Shown here: piece by piece, positions 51,613-61,400 of the stretch | Position numbering within the stretch: the first letter of the stretch is position 1 | Layout of the letters: each line of letters starts with the position of its first letter | Origin: Facklamia miroungae | GTDB taxonomy: Bacteria; Bacillota; Bacilli; Lactobacillales; Aerococcaceae | Direction of reading: 5' to 3' | Assembly (NCBI RefSeq): GCF_012396555.1 | Contig: NZ_JAAXPS010000001.1 | Location: 248,001-312,000, forward strand | DNA: 64,000 nucleotides | Made by a program: the position numbers and the translations under genes | The notes under the pieces: generated by a model | What the model was told of the DNA's origin: nothing | The model's database searches: none | What the model saw: only the letters and a program-made list of their open reading frames with translations

Positions 51613-52410
51613 CTATAATTGCTCAATCACTTGATAAATTAACTGCTTAAAACGCGGCTTAACTTCTTTAGAAATTGCCATTACCTCTTCGTGATTTAAA
51701 GTTTCTTGCATACCGGAAGCAAAATTAGTAATGCAAGAAACACCTAAGACTTCTAATCCACAATGTTTAGCAACAATCGCTTCAGGTACAGTTGACATAC
51801 CGACTGCATCGCCACCCATTAAACGAATCGCCTTAATCTCAGCAGGTGTTTCATAAGATGGTCCTGTCATCCAAGCGTATACTCCTTCTTGCAAATGGAA
51901 TCCTAGGTCTTTAGCTGTCTGGTGTAAAAGTTCAATCCCTCTTTTACTATAGGTTTGACTCATATCCACAAAACGAGGACCTTGACTATTATTTTTACCG
52001 ATTAAAGGATTTTCACCCGTAAAGTTCAACTGGTCCGAAATAACCATTAAATCGCCTGGCTTGAAGCTGGTATTTACTCCACCCGCTGCATTGGTCAAAA
52101 TAAGGCTTTTCACCCCTAATTCTTTAAAGATTCGAATCGGATAAGTTACGGTTTCAAGATCATAGCCTTCATAATAGTGAAATCTTCCTTGTAGGGCAAT
52201 GACTTTTTGTCCCGCTAAACTGCCATAAACTAACTGACCGGCATGACCTTCAACGGTCGAGACGGGAAAGTCAGGTATTTGCTCATAAGGAATTTTAACA
52301 GGGTTCACAATTTCTTCAGCTAAGTCTCCTAAGCCGGAGCCTAAAATCAGTCCAATCTTAGGGGCGACCATTCCGTGTTCTTTTAAATAATCTAATGTTT
52401 TTTGATACAT
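51613..52410 (-). CDS. punA: Purine nucleoside phosphorylase, trimeric type
   Basis: A 265-residue enzyme cleaving purine (deoxy)nucleosides with phosphate. GLILGSGLGDLAE, VEGHAGQLVYG, LQGRFHYYEGY and LILTNAAGGVN are the trimeric class I signatures, and GDAVGMSTVPEAIVAKHCGL carries the base-binding region. It starts 9 bases after deoB, forming a nucleoside salvage pair. Confidence 0.93.
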   Translation of the reverse strand: MYQKTLDYLKEHGMVAPKIGLILGSGLGDLAEEIVNPVKIPYEQIPDFPVSTVEGHAGQLVYGSLAGQKVIALQGRFHYYEGYDLETVTYPIRIFKELGVKSLILTNAAGGVNTSFKPGDLMVISDQLNFTGENPLIGKNNSQGPRFVDMSQTYSKRGIELLHQTAKDLGFHLQEGVYAWMTGPSYETPAEIKAIRLMGGDAVGMSTVPEAIVAKHCGLEVLGVSCITNFASGMQETLNHEEVMAISKEVKPRFKQLIYQVIEQL

Positions 52411-52419
52411 ATCTTTCTC

Positions 52420-53586
52420 CTATTTTAATTGGGCTAAAAACGATTGGCCTTGGTCGGTTTGCATGACATTAAAGTTATCGGATATGGTTGCTGCAATATC
52501 AGCAAAGTGTTTGGCTTGCAATTGACTACCTGCTTCAAACTTTTTAGAGAAAGCAAGCAAAGGAATATACTCGCGTGTATGGTCTGTTCCCTTGTATGTC
52601 GGATCATTTCCATGGTCAGCCGTAATCAATAAGAGGTCATCGGGGGTCATGGCTTGAATAATTTCAGGGATCCGAGCATCAAAATCTTCTAAAGCTTGGC
52701 CATAGCCTTGTGGGTTACGGCGGTGACCATAGAGAGCATCAAAATCGACTAAGTTGGTAAAAGATAATCCTTCAAAGTCCTTGGCCATTACTTTTAATAA
52801 TTGGTCTACCCCATCCATATTCGATTTAGTGCGAACGGATTCAGTGATTCCAGCGCCGTTAAAAATATCATTAATTTTACCGACTGCAATGACTGACTTG
52901 CCTGCTTCTTTTAAGAAATCTAAGGTTGTTTCGCCAAATGGATCAAGCGCATAGTCATGTCGATTACTAGTACGTTGAAAATCACCAGGTTGACCGATAA
53001 AAGGACGTGCAATAATTCGGCCGATCATATACGGATCTTTCAAGGTGATTTCGCGGGCGTATTCACAGATTTTATATAATTCATCAAGTGGAATGACTTC
53101 TTCATGCGCAGCAATTTGCAAAACAGAATCAGCCGATGTATAAACGATTAAATCACCTGTTTCTAATTGTTGGGCGCCTAATTCCTTGATGATTTCCGTT
53201 CCAGAGGCTACTTTATTGCCAATTACTTTTCGGTTTGAGAATTTTTCAAGTTTTTCGATTAATTCTTGCGGGAAGCCGTCAGGAAAGACTCTAAAGGGTT
53301 GGTCAATATAAAGCCCCATCATTTCCCAATGACCAGTCATGGTATCTTTACTTGCTGAGCGTTCCTGCAGTTTCGTCCAATAAGCTGTCGTCTGATCCAC
53401 TGCTTCGACACCTTTGATTGGTGCTATCTTACCTAAGCCCATTTTTGCCATGTGTTTTAAGCGTAAGTCAAAGTTCTCAGCGATGTGACCTAGTGTATTA
53501 ACATCATAATCACCAAATTCGGCTGCATCGGGTGCTTCACCGATTCCGACTGAGTCCATAACAATTAAGTGTATTCTTTTAAACAT
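52420..53586 (-). CDS. deoB: Phosphopentomutase
   Basis: A 388-residue alkaline-phosphatase-superfamily mutase interconverting (deoxy)ribose 1- and 5-phosphates from nucleoside phosphorolysis. The metal site is seen in [13 protein letters not shown], the phosphorylated threonine in [11 protein letters not shown], and further ligands in [20 protein letters not shown]. It lies between xerD and punA, an arrangement found in several lactobacilli and staphylococci-like genomes. Confidence 0.95.
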   Translation of the reverse strand: MFKRIHLIVMDSVGIGEAPDAAEFGDYDVNTLGHIAENFDLRLKHMAKMGLGKIAPIKGVEAVDQTTAYWTKLQERSASKDTMTGHWEMMGLYIDQPFRVFPDGFPQELIEKLEKFSNRKVIGNKVASGTEIIKELGAQQLETGDLIVYTSADSVLQIAAHEEVIPLDELYKICEYAREITLKDPYMIGRIIARPFIGQPGDFQRTSNRHDYALDPFGETTLDFLKEAGKSVIAVGKINDIFNGAGITESVRTKSNMDGVDQLLKVMAKDFEGLSFTNLVDFDALYGHRRNPQGYGQALEDFDARIPEIIQAMTPDDLLLITADHGNDPTYKGTDHTREYIPLLAFSKKFEAGSQLQAKHFADIAATISDNFNVMQTDQGQSFLAQLK

Positions 53587-53607
53587 GTTTTTCCTCCTTT
53601 TTCCACC

Positions 53608-54528
53608 TCAAGCGCGCGGGAAGTTCTTACGATAGACTTCTTGTAGGCGGTGATGTGAAATATGTGTGTATATTTGTGTCGTAGAAATATCTGAATGTCC
53701 CAGTAATTCCTGAACCATTCGCAAATCGGCCCCATTTTCTAACAAATGAGTTGCAAAAGAATGCCTTAACATATGGGGCGACACTCTTTGTTTAACGCCA
53801 GCTTGTTGAACGTATTTATTTAAGTTTTTCCAAATGCCTTGACGAGTAAAGGGTCTTCCCCTCTCAGTCAGAAACAGGAATTGACCCGCTTGGGCCGTTT
53901 TCTTACTGGCAAAAATAGGACGTGCATCTTGTAAGTATTGGTCGATCCAATAAATCGCTTCATCTCCTAGGGGAATAATCCGTTCTTTCTGACCCTTACC
54001 TATTGTTTGTATAAAACCTAATTCCAAGTGTAAATCTGCCATTTGCAAGTGAGTCAATTCGCTAACTCTTAAACCGCAAGCATAAAATACTTCTAAAATG
54101 GCTCGATCTCTTAAACCCGTCAAATTGGTAATATCAGGTGCTTGGATAATGGCTTCAACCTGATCCATGGATAAAACCTTGGGTAAAGACTTAACTTGTT
54201 TAGGGCCTTGTACTAATTGTAAAGGGTTTTGTTCGATATGTCCTTCTTTTAACAGGTAATGGAAAAACTGTTTTAAAGCAGACAAGAGACGCGATGTCGA
54301 TGAAGTGGCATAGCTCTTTTGATTCAAATCCTGCAAAAACCCCTGCATATATCCATAATCGATTTGATCCAACGTCTTTGTAGGATGAGCTTGATAGTAG
54401 GTCATAAACTTAGCCAAATCCCTGATATAGGCTTGAATGGTATTTTTCGATTTAACCTGGTCAATTTGAAGATAACGTTTAAAATCCGCAACATAATCTT
54501 GCAGATCGTAAGGGTGTGGCTTATTCAT
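53608..54528 (-). CDS. xerD: Site-specific tyrosine recombinase XerD
   Basis: A recombinase of about 306 residues that resolves chromosome dimers at dif. The N-terminal SAM-like domain (VADFKRYLQIDQVKSKNTIQ) precedes the catalytic domain with Arg in CGLRVSEL, Lys in GKGQKER, His-x-x-Arg in SPHMLRHSF, His in LLGHSDISTTQ and Tyr in IYTHIS. The ATG at 54528 overlaps the cvfB stop by 8 bases. A TTG at 54540 with AAGGGA 10 bases upstream is an alternative start. Confidence 0.92.
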   Translation of the reverse strand: MNKPHPYDLQDYVADFKRYLQIDQVKSKNTIQAYIRDLAKFMTYYQAHPTKTLDQIDYGYMQGFLQDLNQKSYATSSTSRLLSALKQFFHYLLKEGHIEQNPLQLVQGPKQVKSLPKVLSMDQVEAIIQAPDITNLTGLRDRAILEVFYACGLRVSELTHLQMADLHLELGFIQTIGKGQKERIIPLGDEAIYWIDQYLQDARPIFASKKTAQAGQFLFLTERGRPFTRQGIWKNLNKYVQQAGVKQRVSPHMLRHSFATHLLENGADLRMVQELLGHSDISTTQIYTHISHHRLQEVYRKNFPRA

Positions 54529-55393
54529 TTTTTGAATCAAGCAGGTAAATTCCCTTATTAGCTTCTTGACGGATCTGTTTATTTTTCATCAAGGCGCCAA
54601 CCGCCCGCTTGAACTGCCCCTTACTAATACCAAATTCGCGTTTAATCACTTCGGGATCTGACTTATCATGATAGGGAAGAAAATGGTCATTGGTCTTTTC
54701 TAGCAAGCGAATTATCATCGTCGCATCATCGCTAATTGCCTCGTGGGCTCTTGGTTTAAGGGAGAGGTTTAAGGAGCCATCACTTTGAACTTTAATCACT
54801 CGCGCTTTGATTTTCTGTCCTAAACGCGGAGGGAGGACCCATTCACTTTCATGGATAAAAGCACGGAAATTTTCTTCAGAAATGGCCAATGCACCAACAA
54901 GCTTTAATTGGAAAATGGTTACTTCGATATCTTGATTCATTAAACGCTCAGGTGCTTTAATGAAAAGATTGGCTATTTGCTCAAAAGTTGCTAATTCGCC
55001 CCAGAAGCGGTTTTTATCATCGACAGACATCGTTAAGTATAAGCGATCCCCTTTTTGAGGCCATTCTTTCTTATCATCCGGTAAATGATCAAGTGAAACA
55101 ACAATATCTTTTTGATAGAGACCAATATCCACAAATACGCCTAAATCTTTACGCACTTGGGTGACGGTGCCCCAATTATAATGACCCTTTCTGACTTTGG
55201 GTAAATCCATTTGAATACGCGCTTCATGGTTCATGTCCTCATAGAGGATACCTGTTACCTCATCGCCTATTTGAAAAGTGTTTTCTTGGATTTGATCTTT
55301 ATCTAATCGAAAGGTTGTTCCCTCAATTTGTGCAAAATAACTCTTTTCATTTTCATCACTTATTTTACAAGTTTCAATTCTTCCTAATTTCAT
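54521..55393 (-). CDS. cvfB: S1 RNA-binding regulator CvfB/YitL
   Basis: A 290-residue protein with S1-like domains and a C-terminal winged helix. GHYNWGTVTQVRKDLGVFVD and ARVIKVQSDGSLNLSLKPR belong to S1 domains; EFGISKGQFKRAVGALMKNK is the conserved C-terminal block. The Staphylococcus aureus homologue CvfB affects virulence gene expression and binds RNA. The leader contains a candidate promoter and an additional unused Shine-Dalgarno-like sequence. Confidence 0.9.
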   Translation of the reverse strand: MKLGRIETCKISDENEKSYFAQIEGTTFRLDKDQIQENTFQIGDEVTGILYEDMNHEARIQMDLPKVRKGHYNWGTVTQVRKDLGVFVDIGLYQKDIVVSLDHLPDDKKEWPQKGDRLYLTMSVDDKNRFWGELATFEQIANLFIKAPERLMNQDIEVTIFQLKLVGALAISEENFRAFIHESEWVLPPRLGQKIKARVIKVQSDGSLNLSLKPRAHEAISDDATMIIRLLEKTNDHFLPYHDKSDPEVIKREFGISKGQFKRAVGALMKNKQIRQEANKGIYLLDSKNE

Positions 55394-55493
55394 GCCTCAA
55401 TCTCCTATCTGATCTGCCTGTCTGTAATTCCCCTTTTTAATTGGATAAAGGTAGTTAACCTATTCTGAAGTGCTAAATACCTCCTATCCTTTC

Positions 55494-55521
55494 ATTCTAT
55501 TCATAAGTTTAACATATTCAA
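55494..55521 (-). promoter_or_regulatory. Candidate cvfB promoter
   Basis: Minus-strand TTGAAT and TAGAAT with a 16-base spacer, about 100 bases before the cvfB start. It would drive the cvfB-xerD-deoB-punA-ribT-scpAB-rluB run. Confidence 0.5.
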
Positions 55522-55548
55522 ACAATAAATAGAAAAGAAGCATCAAAA

Positions 55549-55594
55549 TAAAAGGACATTCATTCGATTAATGACCGCTAATCAAATGAATGTC
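55549..55594 (-). terminator. pyk terminator
   Basis: Minus-strand arms GACATTCATTtGATTA and TAATCgAATGAATGTC (one mismatch) around an 8-base loop, followed by CTTTTATTTT, 33 bases after the pyk stop. Confidence 0.85.
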
Positions 55595-55626
55595 TTCTGT
55601 TACTCTTATAAGATGGTTAAACCGTC

Positions 55627-57384
55627 TTAAATAGACACGGTTGCTCCGCGGTAGATAATTCCCCGACGGGCATCGACTGTAATTAACTCATTATGCTTAA
55701 TGGCATTCATGGCGTCCTCAACAGCTACCACAACTGGGATACCTCTTTCTAAACCAATAATGGCTGCATGAGAAGTGATTCCTCCACTTTCACAAATAAT
55801 CGCACCAGCTTTCTCTAAGGCAGGGCCAAAGTCACGGTCAGTCTGATTAGTCACTAATACTGTATCGGGTCGCACCAGAGCATTCGCTTCTTCAGCTGTA
55901 TGAGCAATGACAGCCTTACCGATAAAGTTACCATTTCCTACCCCTTGACCTTCTGCTAGTTTCGTACCAATTAATTGAATCTTCATGATATTGGTTGTGC
56001 CTTGTTCGCCCACTGGCACACCCGCAGTAATAATAATCAGGTCTCCTTCTTTAGCGAAGCCTTGTTTAACGGCCATGGCCGAAGCTGAATCTAACATCTC
56101 ATCGGTTGAATTGGGTTTGCCAATCACAAAGGGTTGAACACCCCAAACAAGCGTTAGCGACCGTTGGGCTTTCTCATCGAAAGTAGCCGCTAAAATATTG
56201 GATGCTGGTCGGTACTTGGCAATCATGCGGGCAGTATGACCAGAGGATGTGGCTGCAACAATGGTTTGAATACCTAAGTTACGCGCCGTATGACCAACTG
56301 CTTGACCTATCGCTTCGGTTAAATCAGCTTGGTCAAATTTCTTAAGTGTAAAGGCGTCTTGACCTAAGAGTTGAGATTCCGTCCGCTCACAGATCTTAGC
56401 CATCATTTCAACGGCTTCTAGAGGATAATCACCGGCAGCCGTCTCACCTGATAGCATAACCGCATCGGTTCCATCAAAAATGGCATTGGCCACATCGCCG
56501 GCTTCAGCGCGCGTAGGTCTTGGATTTCTTTGCATGGAGTCTAGCATCTGGGTAGCAGTCACGACCGGTATACCGGCTCGATTGCACTTTTTAATAATCA
56601 TCTTTTGGATGAGAGGAACATCTTCAGTCGGAACTTCGACACCCAAGTCCCCTCTAGCCACCATGATTCCATCAGACACTTTAATGATTTCATCGATATT
56701 GTCGACACCTTCACGGTTTTCAATCTTAGAAATGATTTTGATGTGGGTGGCATCTTCTTCTTCCAAAATAGCTCGTATTTCCATCACATCGTTTTGTCGA
56801 CGGACAAAAGAAGCAGCAATAAAGTCCACTTCATTTTTACATCCAAAACGGATATCTTCCTTATCCTTATCCGTAATCCCTGCAATATTGAGAGAGATAC
56901 CGGGTACATTGATCCCTTTTTGTGATTTTAAGACCCCCGAATTGACAACTTCACAGGTGATTTCTTTAGCTTGGTAATCAATAGCCTTCACTTCTAATTC
57001 AATCAAACCATCATCTATTAGGATATAACTGCCGATCTTAACATCATCAATTAAACCCGCATAAGTGATCGAAAATCGCTCAGCATTACCTAAGACTTCT
57101 TCCATCACAACTTGAATCTGATGACCTTTTTCTAAGAGAACACCATTATTCTCCATCATGTGGGTCCGAATCTCCGGTCCCTTTGTATCAAGGAGCATAC
57201 CGGCAATCAATCCCGTTTCTTCGCGAGCTTCTTTGAAAAGATTGAAATGGTTTAGCTGAGATTCATGATCGCCATGCGAAAAATTAAAGCGGGCTACATT
57301 CATACCAGCCTTGAGAAGATCCATCATAACCTGCTTAGATAATGTGGACGGACCCATCGTACATACAATTTTTGTTTTTTTCAT
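55627..57384 (-). CDS. pyk: Pyruvate kinase with extra C-terminal PEP-utiliser domain
   Basis: A 585-residue pyruvate kinase making ATP and pyruvate from PEP. The start KKTKIVCTMGPST, the metal site in ISKIENREGVDNIDEI, and the active-site block MVARGDLGVEVP are intact. After the normal C-terminal domain (about 470) there is an added phosphohistidine-like swivel domain (about 505-580) with ESGGITSHAAIIG. This extension occurs in Bacillus and many Lactobacillales. It follows pfkA by 21 bases, the classical glycolytic operon. Confidence 0.97.
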   Translation of the reverse strand: MKKTKIVCTMGPSTLSKQVMMDLLKAGMNVARFNFSHGDHESQLNHFNLFKEAREETGLIAGMLLDTKGPEIRTHMMENNGVLLEKGHQIQVVMEEVLGNAERFSITYAGLIDDVKIGSYILIDDGLIELEVKAIDYQAKEITCEVVNSGVLKSQKGINVPGISLNIAGITDKDKEDIRFGCKNEVDFIAASFVRRQNDVMEIRAILEEEDATHIKIISKIENREGVDNIDEIIKVSDGIMVARGDLGVEVPTEDVPLIQKMIIKKCNRAGIPVVTATQMLDSMQRNPRPTRAEAGDVANAIFDGTDAVMLSGETAAGDYPLEAVEMMAKICERTESQLLGQDAFTLKKFDQADLTEAIGQAVGHTARNLGIQTIVAATSSGHTARMIAKYRPASNILAATFDEKAQRSLTLVWGVQPFVIGKPNSTDEMLDSASAMAVKQGFAKEGDLIIITAGVPVGEQGTTNIMKIQLIGTKLAEGQGVGNGNFIGKAVIAHTAEEANALVRPDTVLVTNQTDRDFGPALEKAGAIICESGGITSHAAIIGLERGIPVVVAVEDAMNAIKHNELITVDARRGIIYRGATVSI

Positions 57385-57405
57385 TATGAACTCCTTTATT
57401 TATGT

Positions 57406-58377
57406 CTAGTAACGATCGGTTAAAGTACGGTTAATTTGATACAAATCATCTCTGACCTTGTGTTGGGATTTCGTTAATGTTTCAACAATATCGCAGACTG
57501 AAAGTTCTTCATTGGTAATACCTACAAAAATACCTGATTGTCCATGTAGAATTAAGTCCACTGCTTTGGCACCCATTAAAGTTGCAAAGACCCGGTCTCT
57601 ACCGGTAGGATTCCCACCTCGTTGGATGTGAGAGAGATTGACTCCTCTGACACTTTGATTAGGGGCTTCTTTTTTGTATTCTTTAATGAATTCTTCAACC
57701 CCCATCACTCCTTCGGCTAAAACAATAATGGCATGGTCTTTACCATGGCATAAGGAAGTATTAACCCTTCTAGCAATGTCACCGATATAGAACTCTTCTT
57801 CGGGGATAATAATTGCATCCGCTCCAACCGCCACTCCTGCCCAAATAGCAATATCACCGGCATTGCGGCCCATGACTTCGACTACAAAGGTACGGTTGTG
57901 TGAAGCTGCCGTATCTGAAATTTTATCAATGGCTTCAATCGCTGCCGACATGGCTGAATCAAAACCGATGGTGTATTCAGTACCCGGTATATCATTATCA
58001 ATCGTTCCAGGAATACCTATGGCGGGGAAGCCCAGCTTAGTTAAGGCTAGTGCCCCTTGGAAAGATCCGTCACCACCGATGACAATCAAGCCTTCAATAC
58101 CCTCGTCTTCCATCTTTTTAATGGCTTTTTTCTGAATTTCTACCTCTCTAAATTCGGGATATCTGGCTGAATAAAGAATCGTTCCTCCTCTACGAATGGC
58201 GTGGGAAAGATCATTAATACCTATCTTTTTGTATTCTCCTTCGACTAAGCCTTTAAAGCCATGTTGAACACCAACTACCTCAATTTGATGATGGAGTCCC
58301 TGCTCAACGACCGCCCGAATGGCGGCATTCATGCCTGGAGCGTCACCTCCACTTGTAAGTACTGCTAAACGTCTCAT
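57406..58377 (-). CDS. pfkA: ATP-dependent 6-phosphofructokinase
   Basis: A 323-residue glycolytic enzyme. LTSGGDAPGMNAAIRAV binds ATP; PGTIDNDIPGTEYTIGFDSA contains the catalytic aspartate; VEVMGRNAGDIA and the late HIQRGGNPTGRDR bind fructose 6-phosphate and effector. Length is standard for the bacterial tetramer. Its promoter is at 58416-58444 and pyk follows. No convincing CcpA cre site was found near the promoter. Confidence 0.97.
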   Translation of the reverse strand: MRRLAVLTSGGDAPGMNAAIRAVVEQGLHHQIEVVGVQHGFKGLVEGEYKKIGINDLSHAIRRGGTILYSARYPEFREVEIQKKAIKKMEDEGIEGLIVIGGDGSFQGALALTKLGFPAIGIPGTIDNDIPGTEYTIGFDSAMSAAIEAIDKISDTAASHNRTFVVEVMGRNAGDIAIWAGVAVGADAIIIPEEEFYIGDIARRVNTSLCHGKDHAIIVLAEGVMGVEEFIKEYKKEAPNQSVRGVNLSHIQRGGNPTGRDRVFATLMGAKAVDLILHGQSGIFVGITNEELSVCDIVETLTKSQHKVRDDLYQINRTLTDRY

Positions 58378-58415
58378 AGTTCACCTCTTCATAAAAATTA
58401 CCTCTGTCAGTATTA

Positions 58416-58444
58416 GTTTAACATTATTTGAAAAGCCTGTCTTT
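58416..58444 (-). promoter_or_regulatory. pfkA-pyk promoter
   Basis: Minus-strand AAGACA and TAAACT with a 17-base spacer and TGT before the -10. About 38 bases upstream of the pfkA start, after the dnaE stop. Confidence 0.55.
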
Positions 58445-58468
58445 TATTTCGTTTTCAGAAATCAATGC

Positions 58469-61400
58469 TTACTTAAAGTAAACGTTCTGCTCACCAAACA
58501 AATTTTTCAATTCTTCCACTACCCGGTGAGCCATCGATAGGTTATATGCCTTATCTAGCTTCCAGGCATTACGCTGAGTATCGACCATAATGATTTCTAA
58601 TGGACCTGGATTTTTTTGGGCTAATTTTTTTACTTTTTCAACTAATTCTGCACTCGACGCATCAGCAATGATTCTTAGGAAAACTTGTTGTGGTTTGTTC
58701 AAAGGGGGCTTATCTTCATTACTTGGTAAAGGGAGTAGCCTATCTAAAACAATCTGAAGCTCTCCTTGACGGTCTATACTAACTTGACCTTGCAAGGCAA
58801 TGACTTGTCCATCCTTGACCTGATGACCAAAGCGCTGATAGGTCTCGGGGAAACTTACTAAGGAAATGGATTGACTTCCGTCATTCAAACGGTAAAAGGC
58901 CATCTTTTCTTTTTTCTTAGTTTCGATAACTTTTATATTTTCGATGTAAGCTAAAATTTTGACTGTTTTGTGCTTGGCAGCTGATTTTAAAGACCCAATC
59001 GTATGAAAGCTGGTATCAGCTTCGATTATTTTCAAATAGTCATCAATCGGGTGTCCTGCTAGCTGAAGTCCCAAAACTTCTCTTTGACGGTCTAGGAGGA
59101 TGGCCTTAGGCCATTCAGGTTCGAGACTTACCTTAGGTTCAATTTCTTTTAATAAATTAACATGGTTGCCAGAAATTTTGCAAAATTGAATAAAGCGATC
59201 CAAATTCTCTGTCAAGGTAGCTCGGGTATACCCAAAAGTATCCAAAGCACCCGCATCTATTAAAGCTTGGATTAAGTTATTTTTGAGAAATTTGACCGGT
59301 AAACGCGACAAAAAGTTTTGAAAATCGGTATATGGTCCCGCTAAATTACGCTCGTCCAAAATTGCTTGGCAAAAATCTTGGCGCAGTCCCTTGATAGCCA
59401 TTAAACCGATCCGAATCTTCCCATCTTCAATTTCAAAATTGGAATGGGATTGGTTGATATCTACCATTAAAAACTTGCCCAGTGTCCTTTTGGCATTACT
59501 GAGATATTCATCTAAACTCTGGTGAATCGACCGCCCCTGATTCAAGATGGCGGTAAAGAACTCTAAAGGATAATGTACCTTTAGATAAGCTAACTGATAG
59601 GCCAAGGTTGAATAAACTGCTGCATGAGCTCGGTTAAAGCCGTAGTTAGCAAATTGATAAATATAGTGAAAGATTTCTTGACTGGTTGATGGGGCTAGAC
59701 CTCTAGCTTGGCAGCCTGCTAAAAAGTCGGATTTTTGTTTCTCCATTAAGTGAATTTCTTTTTTTCCCATTGCCCTTCTTAAGAGGTCGGCTTGGCCGAG
59801 ACTAAAGCCTGCTACCTTTTGACAAATCTGCATCACTTGTTCTTGATAAACAATAATACCGTATGTTTTCTTGAGGATCTCTTCCAATAGCGGATGGATA
59901 TATTCTATTTTTTCTTTACCGTGCTTGCGAGCAATAAAATGCGTTATTTGTTGCATCGGACCCGGCCGATAGAGAGCATTAACAGCAATAATATCTTCAA
60001 AAGCTTCTGGTTTCAGTCTTCTTAAAACTTGACGGATACCCTCCGATTCAAATTGGAAGATGCCTTGCGTGTCAGCCCTTTGAAAGAGTTCTAGCGTGGC
60101 TGGATCATTCCGATCGATGCGGTCGATATCGATTGTTTGACCTTGATTTTTGCGAATTAATTTAAGGATTTGATCAAGAATTTGCAAGTTTTTAAGACCA
60201 AGGAAGTCCATTTTTAACAAGCCGACGCGTTCCACATCTTCCATATCAAATTGGGTGATCTGCATCTGGTTTTCGCGAGAGAAAACGGGTATCCAGCGAC
60301 TTAAATCTTGATCCGCAATCACGACCCCTGAAGCATGTGTCGAGGTATGACGAGGCAAGCCTTCGATGGTTAGGGCCGTTTTAAAAATTTGCTGGTTTAA
60401 AGGGTCTTCGGCAATTAAATCACGCAAGGCAGATGATTTTTGAAAAGCATCTTTTAGCTGAATGGAGACCTCGTTGGGGATGGTTTTAGACCATCGAACT
60501 TGTACTATTTTAGGAAAAGACAAGACCCGCAAGGTGTCACGCAAGGATTGCTTAGCGCCAAAGCTTCCAAAGGTAATCATTTGCGCGACGTGTTGACTGC
60601 CATATTTTTCTTCAATATAGCGTAACACTTGCTCACGCTTGTCATCAGGGATATCAATATCAATATCGGGCATATTATAACGCTCAGGATTGAGGAAGCG
60701 TTCAAACAATAGATCGTATTCAATCGGATCGACTTTAGTAATCCCCAGTAAATAAGCGACTAAAGATCCGGCAGCGGATCCTCGACCAGGGCCTGTCCTG
60801 ATAGCATGACTATGACAAAAAGCCATGATTTCCCAAACGATTAGAAAATAGTCATTAAAACCCATTTGATCAATGATGGTTAGCTCATGATCGAGTCGCA
60901 CCTGATAATTGGCTATTTGATCTCCTTCTAGTTTCTTTAAATTGGCTTGGCATAATCCTTTAAGGTAATCTTTAGCACTTTGGTCAGCTGGTGTCTGAAA
61001 CTTAGGTAATAAGGATTGGTTGATCGGTAGTTCCACCTGCATCCGGTCTTCGAGGGCGTGACTATTAGCAACAACCCAGTCTAAACCTTTTTGTTGATAC
61101 AGGTCTTCTAACTCTTTAAGGCCATAGAGATAATGTGACGTCCGATAGGTCATAATAGATGGGTCTAAGACTTCATTGCTATCGATCGCTTGTAAAATTC
61201 GAATTGCAAAACCATCTTCACTCGTAAGACTTTCAACCAATTGGTTACAAACAAGAGTCAGCTGGTTGTTATTGGCAAACTGACTTAGCCAAGAAACTTC
61301 TAATTCATTGTAAGGATAAATGGAAAGGCCCAAATAGATATTCGTCTTAGGAAAAATGCTTAACCAAGCTTCAAGAATCGCTTGACCTGCTCGGGAATTT

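Noticed and set aside
56480-56977. Long plus-strand open frame of 165 codons
   Set aside because: It lies wholly antisense to pyk, has no ribosome site and no recognisable domain; it is a shadow of pyk codon usage.
58378-58468. CcpA cre site in the pfkA promoter region
   Set aside because: No sequence close to the cre consensus was found by eye around the promoter.
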